Notes: generated by a model from the sequence alone, not told the origin. DNA of 60,000 nucleotides from Symsagittifera roscoffensis (GCF_963678635.1 NC_087062.1:72819345-72879344), one strand, 5' to 3'; positions 1 to 11,680 are shown, numbered from the stretch's first letter. Made by a program: numbers and translations.

Positions 1-280
1 GCATTGGAGCAAACTCTAATTGGAGAGCTTTTGTTCGATTTTAACAAACGGAAAAAAAATAATGAAGGTGCTTTCAAATAAAACAATTAATTTGTTAAAT
101 GTCAAAAAAGGCAAATGTTTGCAAGCAAATCGAAAAAAGCTGCAAATGAATTTTCTGTAAATAAACTTCTATTGTAATCCATTTGTTTTAACCCGAATTA
201 AATAAAGTTAGAAGTTCAATCTGTTTTTTTTTGTGCTGAATGATCCAAAATCTATGCGTTACGTTGCGCGAACCCTTAAC

Positions 281-304
281 TTTCTCATGATATGCAACTT
301 TCAG
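281..304 (+). promoter_or_regulatory. candidate 3' splice acceptor before the GTPase start
   Basis: A T/C-rich run ends in TTTCAG at 299-304, eight bases before the ATG at 312. It looks like an intron end, so the GTPase coding region would lie in one exon with an upstream untranslated exon. Many vertebrate IRG genes have that arrangement. The branch point and the upstream exon were not located. Confidence 0.35.
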
Positions 305-311
305 CTAAGAT

Positions 312-1196
312 ATGGCTTCAAATGACAAGTGTTTGCAGTTTACTAGCGTTGGCATTGTGGGAGAGACTAAAAACGGATTATCATCCTTGGCCAATGCATT
401 AATGGGATATAGATTTGATGAAGCCGGTGTATTACCATCAGAAGCGGCCAAGATTGACAACGAAAATCCGCCTAAAGAGCCTTGTCTATTCTTATTACCT
501 GAAGGTGAGAAAATAGGTCTCTGGGACTTTCCAGCAATTGGGATGAATCATTCACTGGAAGACTACACACGCGTGATGAACAAAATGACAGAAGCAGGCA
601 TGAACATAATTTTAATTGTGTTTCGAGATGTGGTCAGCACAGTGGTTAGATCTCTCATCGAAGATGCTGTGGCAAGACAGACGCCTTTTATGCTCGTGAG
701 AACGCACGTGGACGAAACGATAATGAAAGCGGCGAAACGTAAAGCTCCTGAAAGTGAAGTTGTCGCGACAATAAAGACAAACACATTAAATGATTTGAGC
801 AGCATAGATGGATTGAAACCTGAAAATGTGGCCATCTATTTGGTCGATTGCTATGAATGGGAGAGTCATGACCTTGGAATGCTGAAAGAAGCCCTGATCA
901 AAAAAGCGTCAAATATGCAGACAAATATCGAGCCCACCGAGCAAAAATTACCTTTAAAATCAACAGAATGCTTGACAACGCTGACTCTCGATGTCATAAA
1001 TGATACTAACCATGATACAGAACCGAAGGAACGCATGTCGAAGACTAGTTTCGAATTTATTCGCACAGTAGGAAGAAACCTCATGAGATGTGGACGAGCG
1101 GCGCGAAACCATTTCCTTTGGTGGACCATTCCAATAATCACACTAATTGCCTATTTCATTTCTGGTCACAAGATGCCATCATATTCTGTTGTGTAA
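312..1196 (+). CDS. IRG-like (interferon-inducible GTPase family) tail-anchored GTPase
   Basis: Uninterrupted 294-residue protein. Residues 10-33 resemble the IRG G1 region: GETKNGLSS at 17-25, then LANALMG, where classical members have GxxxxGKSS followed by INAL.G. The switch-II-like motif is LWDFPAIG, as in IRG WDxPGxG. The G4 motif is RTHVDE, where RTKVD is usual. A segment reading IYLVDCYEWESHDLGML fits the IRG strand before the last G-domain helix. A hydrophobic stretch at about 268-283 follows several arginines and is followed by 11 residues, so the protein probably has a C-terminal membrane anchor. Family members act in cell-autonomous immunity on membranes of pathogen-containing vacuoles; that role here is inference. 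It is shorter than typical IRG proteins (about 400 residues) and lacks most of the C-terminal helical domain. The P-loop Lys is Leu, comparable with the Met of GMS-type IRGs. A GIMAP-type GTPase is the main alternative. Confidence 0.7.
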   Translation: MASNDKCLQFTSVGIVGETKNGLSSLANALMGYRFDEAGVLPSEAAKIDNENPPKEPCLFLLPEGEKIGLWDFPAIGMNHSLEDYTRVMNKMTEAGMNIILIVFRDVVSTVVRSLIEDAVARQTPFMLVRTHVDETIMKAAKRKAPESEVVATIKTNTLNDLSSIDGLKPENVAIYLVDCYEWESHDLGMLKEALIKKASNMQTNIEPTEQKLPLKSTECLTTLTLDVINDTNHDTEPKERMSKTSFEFIRTVGRNLMRCGRAARNHFLWWTIPIITLIAYFISGHKMPSYSVV

Positions 1197-1238
1197 GCTT
1201 GGGTTTTCACAGGAAAATTACTCTTCAAATGAAGCCAT

Positions 1239-1244
1239 AATAAA
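1239..1244 (+). terminator. polyadenylation signal AATAAA of the GTPase gene
   Basis: A canonical AATAAA lies 43 bases after the stop codon at 1194-1196, a normal spacing for a short animal 3' UTR. Confidence 0.5.
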
Positions 1245-1259
1245 TTAGATGGAAATATA

Positions 1260-3165
1260 ACAGAAGATGTCAACCTCAACCACAAAACTAAATCAAATCT
1301 GAAAAGTAGAGACACGACCACCTGACTCAGCATATATCAATTCAAATAAAAATGTAATCATTTCAATTGTTGCTACTCTCAAGAGACTTTACCAAATGCG
1401 TGCACGCAGTAGATCGATCAGCTGGAAAAAACTCGCCCAAAACGAAACACGTCTTTTAGTATCAGGGCGAAGCATTTAACGTTTCCACTGCCTTCTTAGT
1501 CCAATTGGACAGTGTTGGCCTAGAAAAAATTGATGAATTTTTCAAACAAAGTGGAAATTTTTTCTTATAAATATTTTATCATCTAACCACACGTCATATA
1601 AATAACAAAATGATAGATGTTGCTCCTACTAACGAATAAGTTATGACAAAATGCCAGTTTCAATCAATTTGGAACGAGTTTTCAGCGGGATTAAACAGCC
1701 GCTTACATGTGAATAGCGCAAAATATATCACAAGGCCAAATTATCTTCCTTAAGTTTGCAAAAAAAATCACAGGTGAAACATTGTTTTAAGTTTGAGCTC
1801 AAGACAACAATACTTTTCTGCTGATATAAAAACTTCGACAAAAATGGCTTGTTGAAAAGTCGGAACTTGTCTGGAGGAAAATAAACGACCCCGATCACAA
1901 AAAAGTTTCAAAAGCCGGAACATAAATGAGTCAAAAAGCAAGAAAACTTGAAAGAACGGTTTCTCATCACTAGAAAACAAATTAGACAACAAGTGCAACC
2001 GTTTCAAACACTTCAAACAATTATTTTATTTTCCGCAAACTATTTTTTGGGGATCAATTGAAACTGAGTAATCTACGCATTTTAGACAGACCTGGAGCAA
2101 AAATTAAAGTGTCAGACTTTATTCTTTTTAATGTAGTAAAACATGAGAAATTTTTCTTTACACGTTAAAACCGATTCAAAGCAGAGTTTAGATACATTCT
2201 TCTTTATATATTGGTTACCTATTTCCCCCCTTACAGACTTTGTAAACTATTTACCCCCGTTGCGTGTATTAATATTCATGTATGTAATGCAAAGCCCTGA
2301 ATGTTCTGACTGCCCTTCAATTGATCTGAGATAGTCTTTGATAAAATGAATTTTGACAAAAATGTGAATTTTTAGCTGATAATATCAAAAATTAAGTGTT
2401 TTAATCTCAGTCAGGCATGGAGTTAATAGAACCAATAAGCTGCATCAATTCAATTTCGAATGATTTTGTAGTGTGGGATTAAAAAACAAGCAGCTATAGA
2501 TATACTCTTGCCAGGTTACTATAGTGTTGTGCACACTCGGCTGGCCCATGGATATCAGAAAATTGATATCTCGAGGGACAAAAATTTCCTGAATAAAAAA
2601 CCTCCCCGGGCATATATATTCCTCACTTTCATCGAAAGTCGGAACGAAAACCATCCCCAGCACTAAAGTTGCGTTTTCCGTCACTTTTTGCTATAATCTG
2701 AACAATAACTCATATTCTCTTAAGTCCTAAACATCTTTACCTGACTGCTCGTATCAATCGCAAGCTCTGAAAATTCCGACTGTCCTTTACGGTCTCTAGA
2801 AGATCGAACACTTAAAACGAATGGATGGCTTCTCAAGAGAAATTGAAAATTCAATTTTTTCAATTTTTTCTTTGAAACGCATCTATCCATGCAAAGCGTT
2901 TTTTTTTAAAATTCACGCTATGCAAAGAAGAAAGTCGTATTATAAGATAAAGCTTAGTTGTATGCCTTTGAGTATGATCAAATAGTATGCCAAATTTCAG
3001 TTTGAAATGTTTTATTAGACGGATAACATCTCTGCTTACGCGTTGTTAGCATAAAAAGATGGTGCGTTAATTATCCTAATTGGTCATTTTAGCAATCTTT
3101 AAACCCTCATAACTTAACAAAAAAAGTTCACAAACAAACAATTTTTTAAAATTTGAACTCAATAC
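1260..3165. other. AT-rich intergenic DNA
   Basis: No convincing coding signal. Short open frames at 1768-2016 (-), 2143-2334 (+) and 2445-2684 (-) show no recognisable domain and an AT-driven composition. The stretch near 3140-3170 grades into the tandem repeat that follows. Confidence 0.5.
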
Positions 3166-3167
3166 TT

Positions 3168-4756
3168 TTTGACTGATCAACAATACTTTGGCTGATAATT
3201 AAAATACAAATATTCCGTCACTTTTTCAAAGAACGGATCAAAAAATATTTGCTTCAACATTTGCTTCAAAAGTGATTAAGCATGAACAACGGCACATCTA
3301 ATATAAAACTCATCAACCACTAACCAATAAACTAATCCGAAAAGCAAACAATCCAGACCTTTTATTTCGGCACTCTTCGAGTTTCTTTTCAAATAGTTTT
3401 TGATATCAGATTACGACACAGAAGGCGGCTTTGATATTAAACTACCGTCAACTGTGTTTTTTATATGAGATATCTCTGAGCGCAAGAAGCGAAACGCTCA
3501 CTATGCCTTTCTTCATCGTAAATGAACTCTTGAAATATACCGTTACCCCTGAACACTGATGAAAATGATTATATTTCCATCCTGTTACATTTTTCTTCTA
3601 AACATCAAAAACAAGCACGAAAGCAAAAAAAATGTTAATTTTAGTATATTGTTTTGCAGAAAATTTTCATTGCAAAAAAAAATTTAAATGAAATTTCTAA
3701 GATTTCAGTAAATGAAATTAGGATTTTTAGCCTTAAACACTTTGAAAAGATTATTTTTTTGAACACTACTCGGCCGTTTTATTTGCTCCAAAGTGAATCA
3801 ACACTCTAAAAGTATAAGCCAGTTTTTCTCGTTATTGGGACAATTTTACTGAAAAATATAGAGGTTTATCACAAAGTTAGGAATATCAAATCACGACTGA
3901 AAAAGCTTTAAAACAATATTCTATTTGATCCAAACCCATGACCTGATTTATCCTAGTTTTTTCTAGAAAAAAAGAGAAAAAAAGTCATAGCTCCTTTTTC
4001 TCGATACTGTTGTAAGTGTCTCGCTCGTTTTTTCTCGATACAAATACATTTTTTTGACATTTTTAAAGGTCTACAGGATCAGCTTGAAAGGATTTTATTT
4101 TGACATATCACTTGGCCCATTCCAATAAGTAGTTTACTGAATTTGCGTGAAAAACCAAAAAACTTCATGAAAAACCTTAAAAAAAACCAGAATACAATGT
4201 TCGTCCCCATTGTCAATTGTCAAGATGAAAACAACTTTGGCCTGAAAGTTTTCCCGGGTTGACCTCGATACACCGAAAATGCTTATCATACAATTGTATA
4301 CAACAAAAATCCTTATGATACAATTCCATACATCAAGTATACGGAGAAAACGGACTTTACTTTTTTTAATTATGCTTACCATATAAATTCCATATATGAA
4401 ACACGTATGACAAGCAATTTGGCCTCAAGGGACAATTTTTTCAAAATTGTTTTGCAATACTGTTTAAAAAAGTTCAAATCAGTTAGTAGCATTTTTAATG
4501 AAGGATGAGAACAAATTGCGAAAACAAATCCGTTCAAATCCAAGTGAAGGAGAAGCAACTAAAAACGAAAAAATAAAAATTTCGTTTAAATTTTTTCTCT
4601 AGAAATTGGTTTGATGCAAGTAACTTTTCTGGAAACTGTCACCGTTTAGCATTAATAATAATTCAAATTAGGTACTAATGCCTTATAATTATGTAGTTTA
4701 CTCATTTCTATAAAAAATAATTAAAGATGAAAAAAAAATAGAAATTTTTTTTTCCT
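3168..4756. repeat. tandem repeat family A, copy 1 (truncated)
   Basis: First of three head-to-tail copies of a non-coding AT-rich unit. Landmark strings such as CCAGACCT (3353) recur at 5152 and 6922, giving periods of 1799 and 1770 bases. This copy lacks a segment present in copies 2 and 3 (4855-5060 and 6620-6830) that follows the string TTCCGTCACTTTTTC. No protein-like frame is conserved among the copies, so it looks like a non-autonomous element or a large satellite unit. Confidence 0.8.
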
Positions 4757-6526
4757 TGGCTGAAAAACATTACTTTTGCCTGATAATAAAACGTACAATT
4801 ATTCCGTCACTTTTTCAAAAAACGGAACAAAAAATATTTGCTTCATTTTTTTTCTGCGAACTTCAGCCGAATGACGAGTTAATTTTACCGATAAAACACG
4901 TTTTATCAGCTGGCAAATTTTTTTGTACAAATAAGAAGAGCCAGTCGCTGTGATTGACTATCCAAAAATACCAAAAAACGTTACAATAAAAGATATTTAT
5001 TAAAAGAATGCATTTACTTCAACTTTCATTTGAGAAAAAAAACTTTGATTGAAATAGTGCATGCCAAAAAGTGACTAACCATGAACAACGGCACATCTAA
5101 AATAAATTTGATCATCCACTAACCAATAAAAAAATCCGAAAAGCAAACAATCCAGACCTTTTATTTCGGCACTCTTCGAGTTTCTTTTCAAATAGTTTTT
5201 GATATCAGATTACGACACAGAAGGCGGCTTTGATCTTAAACTACCGTCAACTGTGTTTTTTATATGAGATATCTCTGAGCGCAAGAAGCGAAACGCTCAC
5301 TATGCCTTTCTTCATCGTAAATGAACTCTTGAAATATACCGTTACCCCTGAACACTGATGAAAATGATTATATTTCCATCCTGTTACATTTTTCTTCTAA
5401 ACATCAAAAACAAGCACGAAAGCAAAAAAAATGTTAATTTTAGTATATTGTTTTGCAGAAAATTTTCATTGCAAAAAAAACTTTAAATGAAATTTCTAAG
5501 ATTTCAGTAAATGAAATTAGGATTTTTAGCCTTAAACACTTTGAAAAGATTATTTTTTTGAACACTACTCGGCCGTTTTATTTGCTCCAAAGTGAATCAA
5601 CACTCTAAAAGTATAAGCCAGTTTTTCTCGTTATTGGGACAACTTTACTGAAAAATATAGAGGTTTATCACAAAGTTAGGAATGTCAAATCACGAATTTT
5701 GATTTGATCCACACCTATGACCTGATTTATCCTACTTTTTTTCTAGAGAAAAATAGAGAAAAAAATCAAAGCTTCTTTTCTCGATACTGTTGTAAGTGTC
5801 CCGCTCGTTTTTCCTCGATACAAAGACTTTTTTTCGAACTTTTAAAAATCCACAAAATCAGCTTGAAAGGATTTTATTTTGATATATCACTTGGCCCATT
5901 CCAATAAGTAGGTTACTGAATTTGCGTGAAAAACCAAAAAACCAAGAAAAACCTTAAAAACACCAGAATACAATGTTCGTCTCCATTGTTACTGGTCAAG
6001 ATGAAAGCAACTTTGGGCTGAAACTTTTCCCGGGTTGACCACCGAAAATGCTTATCATACAACTGTATACAACAAAAATCCTTGTCATACAATTCCATAC
6101 ATCAAGTATACGAAAAAAACGGACTTAATTATTTTTAATTATGCTTACCATATAAATTCCATATATGAAAAACGTATGACAAGCAATTTGGCCTCCAGGG
6201 AAAATTTTTGCAAATTTTTTTTGCAATACTGTTAAAAAAAATTCAAATCAGTTAGTAGCATTTTTTATGAAGAATGAGAACAAATTGCGAAAACAAATCT
6301 GTTCAAATCCAAGTAAAGGAGAAGCAACTAAAAACGAAAAAATAAAATTTCGTTTAAATTTTTTCTCTAGAAAATGGTTTGATGCAAGTGACTTTTCTGG
6401 AAACTGTCACCGTTTAGCAATAATAATAATTCAAATTAGGTAGTAATGCCCTATAATTATGTAATTTACTCATTTTCTATTAAAAATAACCCAAAATGAA
6501 AAAAAAATAGAAAATTTTACCTTACT
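4757..6526. repeat. tandem repeat family A, copy 2
   Basis: Full unit of about 1.77 kb, starting at TTGGCTGAAAAACATTACTT and ending just before the same string at 6527. It is nearly identical to copy 1 from about 5070 to 5700 and slightly more diverged from copy 3. It holds T-rich and A-rich runs and no gene. Confidence 0.85.
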
Positions 6527-8411
6527 TGGCTGAAAAACATTACTTTTGGCTGATAATAAAAAGTACAATTATTCCGTCACTTTTTCAAAAAACGGAACAA
6601 AAAAAATTTGCTTCATTTTTTTCTGCGAACTTCAGCCGAATGACGAGTTAATTTTACCGATAAAACAAGTTTTATCAGCTGGCAAATTTTTTTGTACAAA
6701 TATGAAGAGCCAGTGGCTGTGATTGACTATCCAAAAATACCAAAAAAACGTTACAATGACGGATATTTTTTTAAAGACTGCATTTAATTCAGGTTTCGTT
6801 AGGGAAAAAAAATTTTGATTGAAATTGTGCATGCCAAAAAGTGACTAACCATGAAGAACGGCACATCTAAAATAAATTTGATCATCCACTAACCAACAAA
6901 AAAATACCAAAAGCAAACAATCCAGACCTTTTTTTTTCGGCACTTCTCGAGTTCCTTTTCAAATGGTTTTTGATATCAGATCACGACACAGAAGGCGGCT
7001 TTGATCTTAAGCTACCGTCAACTGTGTTTTTGTATGAGATATCTCTGAGCGGAAGAAGCAAAACGCTAGCTATGCCTTTCTTTTTCGTTAATGAACTGTT
7101 AAAACACACGTAACCCCTGAACACTGGTGAAAATGATTCTATTTCCGTCTTGTTACGCTTGTCTTCTAAACATCAAAATCAAGCACGAAAGCAAGAAAAA
7201 TGTTACTTTTAGTATATTGTTTTGCAGAAAATTTTCATTGCAAAAAAAACTTTAAATGAAATTTCTGAGATTATAGAAAATGAAATTGAGAGTTTTAGCC
7301 TTAAACACTTTAAAATGATTATTTTTTTGAACATTACTCGGCCGTTTTATTTGCTCCAAAGTGAATCAACACTCTAAAATTATAAGCTAGTTTTTCTCGT
7401 TATTGGGACAACTTTACGGAAAAATATAGAGGTTTATCACAAAGTTAGGAATGTCAAATCACGACTGAAAAAGCTTTAAAACAAAGTTTTATTTGATCCA
7501 CACCCATGACCTGATTTATCCTAATTTTTTCTGGAGAAAAATAGAGAAAAAAAATCAAAGCTCCTTTTTCTCGATACTGTTGTAAGTGTCCCGCTCGTTT
7601 TTCCTCGATACAAAGACATTTTTTCGAAATTTGTAAAAATCCATAAAAAATCAGCCTGAAAAGATTTTATTTTGATAAACCACTTGGCCCATTCCAATAA
7701 GTGGGTTATTGAACTTGTGTGAAAAACAAAAAAAACTCAAGAAAAACCTTGAAAAACACCAGAATACAATGTTCCTCTCCATTGTCAATGGTCAAAGAAA
7801 CAACCTTGACCTGGAAGTTTTCACGGGTTGACCTCGATACATCGAAACTGCTTATGATACAATTGTATACACCAAAAACCCTCATCATACAATTCCATAC
7901 ATCAAGTATACGGAAAAATGCTCGTCATATAATTTTCATACATTTTCTAAAATCAATTGAAATTAAAATTTAAACAATTTATCTGGAATTTTAGAAACAG
8001 TTAAGTGTTTTATAATTAGGCTTACCATATAAATTCCACAAATGAAAATGTATGACAAGAATTTTCGCCTCAAGGGACAATTTTTTCAAATTTTTTCTTT
8101 GCAATCCTGCTGAAAAAAGTTCAAATCAGTTAGTAGCATTTTTTCTGAAGGCTGTCACGAATTGCAAAAACAAATCCGTTCAGATCCAAATAAAGGAGAA
8201 GCAACTAAAAACAAAAAAATATATTATTTTATTTTAATTTTTTTTTCTAGAAAATGATTTGATGCAAGTGATTTTTTCTGGAAACTGTCACCATTTAGCA
8301 ATAACAAAAATAATCCAAATCAGTTACTAATGCCCTATAATTAAGTAATTTACTCATTTTCCATGAAAAATAATCAAAAATGAGAAAAAAATAGAAAATT
8401 TTACTTTACTT
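6527..8411. repeat. tandem repeat family A, copy 3
   Basis: Third unit, about 1.88 kb and the most diverged by eye, with an extra stretch near 7920-8030. It ends near the TTTTACTTTACTT string at 8398-8410, after which unrelated sequence begins. No coding content was recognised. Confidence 0.8.
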
Positions 8412-8849
8412 TTGAGCTAACAAAGCTAACATTTTACATTTCCATACCCAAACGTTATATCTGTGATTTTTGCGATCTCTGGTGAAAACTGTGGTTGATA
8501 TGCAGCTCGTGATTGTAATCTATTTTAGTTTTCAATTTTCAATGAAACAAAAGAATATTCTTGTTTGCTGGATCCCAATTCGGGATTTGGCAATGGAATT
8601 GAGTTTATCGGTCATTTTATATCCGTTCAATTTTTTCGGTTGAAACAAAATCTGAGTCGATTGTTTTAACTGCGTCAAATTGTTTCGAAACGTTTCTCTC
8701 CTGCCGTTTTCCCCGACTGCTGTTAATTTTTTTTCGAGATTTTTACTTTAGCATGAATTGTTTGCTTTTCAACTGATTGCTACTTGATCAATCTCTACTT
8801 GCTTTCCAACCCCTCAGCCCTTCTCTTGCTTGTAAAAATGTTCTTGTAG

Positions 8850-9097
8850 AAAACGAATTAGTGAATGTCTAAAGAAATGGATTCGCGATGTTGGGCAGAT
8901 TTGCCGGAAATTTTTTCCATGCAGGGATATGCAGATTTTTTTTTAAAAAAATTGATACAACCCACTCTCCAATACCCTCCAATAGCTGAAAAACAACAGA
9001 AAATTTCATTACCAGTTATTTTACCAGAAAAAACGAGCCTTAAACAGAAAGGCGCAATCATAAAAACTGACGGAGGCGTTTGCTGATAGTTTTGCCA
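8850..9097 (+). other. possible small exon or ORF of unknown function
   Basis: An ATG frame at 8865-9086 encodes 73 residues with fairly even composition and no recognised motif. It lies between an acceptor-like TTCTTGTAG (ending 8849) and a donor-like CCAG/GTTAGT near 9097. The reverse strand is also open over this span. No neighbouring exon was found, so it may be chance or part of an unannotated gene. Confidence 0.2.
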
Positions 9098-9140
9098 GGT
9101 TAGTCACAAATCGATACTTAATCAATCAGTAACTCAGGGT

Positions 9141-9239
9141 TGAAATTCTCAAAAATGAGACGTGTGACTAAGTTTGTTCAGCCAATGTTTTGGCTTCAAA
9201 AAGTGATGCAAATATGGAGATGGTGCAAGAAATGATTTA
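9141..9239. repeat. ~100 bp direct repeat, copy 1
   Basis: Begins TGAAATTCTCAAAAATGAG and recurs with few changes at 9347-9446. The two copies flank a fragment of repeat family A. Confidence 0.8.
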
Positions 9240-9245
9240 TAAAAA

Positions 9246-9345
9246 AATTTTTTTGCCGTGTTGACCACCGAAAATGCTTCTCATACAATTGTATACAACA
9301 AAAATCCTTATCATACAATTCCATACATCAAGAATACGGAAAAAA
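9246..9345. repeat. fragment of repeat family A between two direct repeats
   Basis: The stretch containing TTGACCACCGAAAATGCTT followed by CATACAATT motifs closely matches 6033-6120 inside family A copy 2. It lies exactly between the two ~100 bp direct repeats, as if a short piece of the unit had been captured there. Confidence 0.7.
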
Positions 9346-9346
9346 C

Positions 9347-9446
9347 TGAAATTCTCAAAAATGAGACGTGTGACTAAGTTTGTTCAACTAATGTTTTGGC
9401 TTCAAAAAGTGATGCAAATATGGAGATGGTGCAAGAATTGATTTAA
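9347..9446. repeat. ~100 bp direct repeat, copy 2
   Basis: Second copy of the 9141 repeat, 206 bases downstream, differing at only a few positions by eye. Confidence 0.8.
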
Positions 9447-9489
9447 ACAAGAAGTCTTGAGGTCAGACCAACTCAAAGTCAGATTACTT

Positions 9490-10540
9490 GATGCAAATCA
9501 GTGTGGCGGTGAAAACCGACTGAATTAGTCAAAAATGTTTAAACTTAGACAAGGCCATTTAGTCAGTAACTAATTAACTGTTAACTTTGAGAAACTTAGT
9601 TAGTCATTTCATTTATAATCAGTTTCTCATTTCAGTCTTCAACAATCACTACATCTTCTCAAGCCTCAGATTCTATCTCAGTCTCCAACACCAGTCCTCA
9701 CTCTTCATCGTAACAGGTGATGGGCTCAGATTATTTTTCATGGACTTGAAAGTGTAAGTTCTGATGATTTTCCGGCTTAATCGATAATTTATGTGGCTCA
9801 GTGTAAGTTCTGATCATTTTCCGGCTTACTCGAAGATTTATGTGGCTCTGATGATCGCCAAGGCCTGTTCAGGACAGTAATGGGCAATGATGATCTGCCA
9901 GATGCTGCACCTCTTCTTGCCTAGAGTCCTAATGCTGATCAGTCCTTATGCTGACGATACCAATATGAGGAGCTGTTTTTCCGATCAATTCAAGAGGGAT
10001 TACAGAGGCGTATTGTGCTGGTTCCTGAGAATGCAAGGCAAGCAGCCATCTGGTATGGTAACAGTGAATCAATGACGTTACATCGCCGACTGCTTGGAGG
10101 TTTTTGGCCAAACTGACTGCAAACCAGTGAGCACGCCGGCGGAAATCAAACCCCAATTGTCGAATAAGGACTGCTCTGAAGCTGGGTCTAGAGTTTTTCT
10201 TTTCAAAAGGCATTGGCAGCAATTAGTTGGAGCACCAAGAAGCAACCAACTGCAGTCATATATACCAGTGAAGCTGAGTACCAAACAGAAGCAGCAGCTA
10301 TTTAAGAGGCTCTATATCTGATATCACTTCTCGAGAAGATGGGCCTGGCTAATGTTGGACCAACAGTCATCAAGAAGGACAACCAGAGCTGCATCAAAGG
10401 AAAACAGATTAATTGAAGCAAATCAGTTTTGAGGTCAAAACAGATTAAAGTAGCCAAAGTTGATCGAACTCAGACAAGATTAACTAGCGATCACAAAATA
10501 ATTAATCAATTGTTAATTATTTAAATCTGTGCCATTTCCT
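9490..10540 (+). mobile_element. internally deleted Ty1/copia-type retroelement
   Basis: Contains the end of a copia polyprotein (RT thumb and RNase H) preceded by a leader-like stretch and no gag, protease or integrase. The segment at about 9495-9600 (GATGCAAATCAG ... CAATTAACTGTTAAC-like) resembles 10415-10525 (GAAGCAAATCAG ... CAATTGTTAATTA). They may be the two LTRs of one deletion derivative. A related derivative lies at 38.9-39.9 kb. Confidence 0.55.
9960..10420 (+). pseudogene. copia RT/RNase H remnant
   Basis: Read across frameshifts, it encodes the copia RT tail: WFLRMQGKQPSGMVTVNQ, then YIADCLEVFGQTDCKPVSTP. That matches the usual Q..Yi..lL..F.m..ckpv.tP pattern. Next comes the RNase H core (STKKQPTAVIYTSEAEYQ) and, after a stop at about 10300, EALYLISLLEKMGLANV followed by IKKDNQSCI. 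These correspond to the copia blocks S.kQ.tva.St.EAEy, E..wl..ll and DN.s.i. Upstream domains are absent. The identification is from these motifs only. Confidence 0.7.
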
Positions 10541-10544
10541 GGGA

Positions 10545-10870
10545 TTGGCCTAATTCGTTCTAGCGGAGGCACTAGAAAAACAGCGATAGAGGCCTTAACG
10601 ATCATTTCTTATTAAAAAGGAGGGTCACAATATTCTGGAATTTTTAAATTTCAACTTTTCGATTCTGAGCGGCCTATTTCTGAGAAATGCAGAAACGGCC
10701 ATTTTTAATATAAAATTACGAAAAAACACACAACCGTAGATACTGAACGAAAAACGGTCGATATAAAACACGAAAAAAACGAGACGTCTTATCGTGGTCA
10801 CAGAACATGATGAGACACCTAGCAGGAAGAGATCCCACGAAAGGAGACTTCAGTGGAAAGCCCGAGTTAG
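10545..10870 (+). repeat. terminal-type segment at the left end of the + element
   Basis: Aligns by eye with 38145-38480 in the same orientation and with 46150-46520 in inverted orientation. Shared strings include CTAGAAAAACAGCGA, GAGGCCTTAACGATCAT and CCCACGAAAGGAGACTTCAG. Lying in direct orientation at both ends of the + element, the pair is the best LTR candidate, or part of one. Confidence 0.65.
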
Positions 10871-11190
10871 AAGCCTTATTGTCCTGTATTGTATTAGGCG
10901 GAAGTTACCGACCCTCCGCCTGGTACTATTTGGCTTTTTATCTTAGTTAAGACCAAAAATTCCGGGGCCGGAGGGTTAAGTGGGAAGTCTCGAGCCCACT
11001 TATCCCAAGGCCCTGGGACCAAAAACAATAAAATAGAAAGCGTAGAATCGATCAAAAGTAGTGTATAACTAAAAAAACCAAAAACAAATTTACTTGAAAA
11101 CAAAAAAGTACAAAAAACAGTAAAAACATAAAATACAGTAACAAAGTACAAAAAACAGTAAAAACAGTAAAAACAGTTGACACATTTTTA
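10871..11190 (+). other. low-complexity stretch in the element leader
   Basis: Non-coding. It contains several AACAGTAAAAAC and GTACAAAAAACAG iterations between about 11100 and 11175 and a palindromic GGCCCTGGGACC region near 11010. No counterpart was noticed in the inverted element. Confidence 0.5.
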
Positions 11191-11680
11191 GCATCGTTCG
11201 GGTACTATTTCATTAAGACTTAAGTGTTGGGGGGCACAAATAGATCGGTCCAATTGCACACTCCATCGATTGCGAACTTCCGAGTTAAGGGTCTTAATTC
11301 GGAGTTTTTGGTGCAAAGGAGGGTATAGTTATTTTGATTAACGACTACTAATATGTTATTATCCTTATCATATATTACTTATCTCCTATTTAGACCCGAG
11401 AAGCAACCCAATTTTGTCGAAAAAGACTGATTTTCGACCAAACTAATAACCCCAGAAATTTGGATATCCGAGTTTTTGCGAGCAGCAAAAAGCTTCAGGG
11501 CAGTGAGCTACTATGTAATTCGACCCCCCTAACTAAAGAATTTTTTTTTAATTTTCCAAATTTTGTCAATAAGTTTTAAGAAACGAGTTTTTGAGTTTTT
11601 AGAGTTAGAGTGTAAAAGTCTTTAGGTTGGGAGCCTGCTAGCATAACGTGCTGAGTTGCCAGGGCGATTTTTGAGTAACC

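Noticed and set aside
312-1196. GIMAP/AIG1-type GTPase as identity of the first gene
   Set aside because: GIMAPs share a tail anchor, but the GETxxGxSSxxNAL and WDxPxxG motifs fit IRG better and the GIMAP conserved box is not visible.
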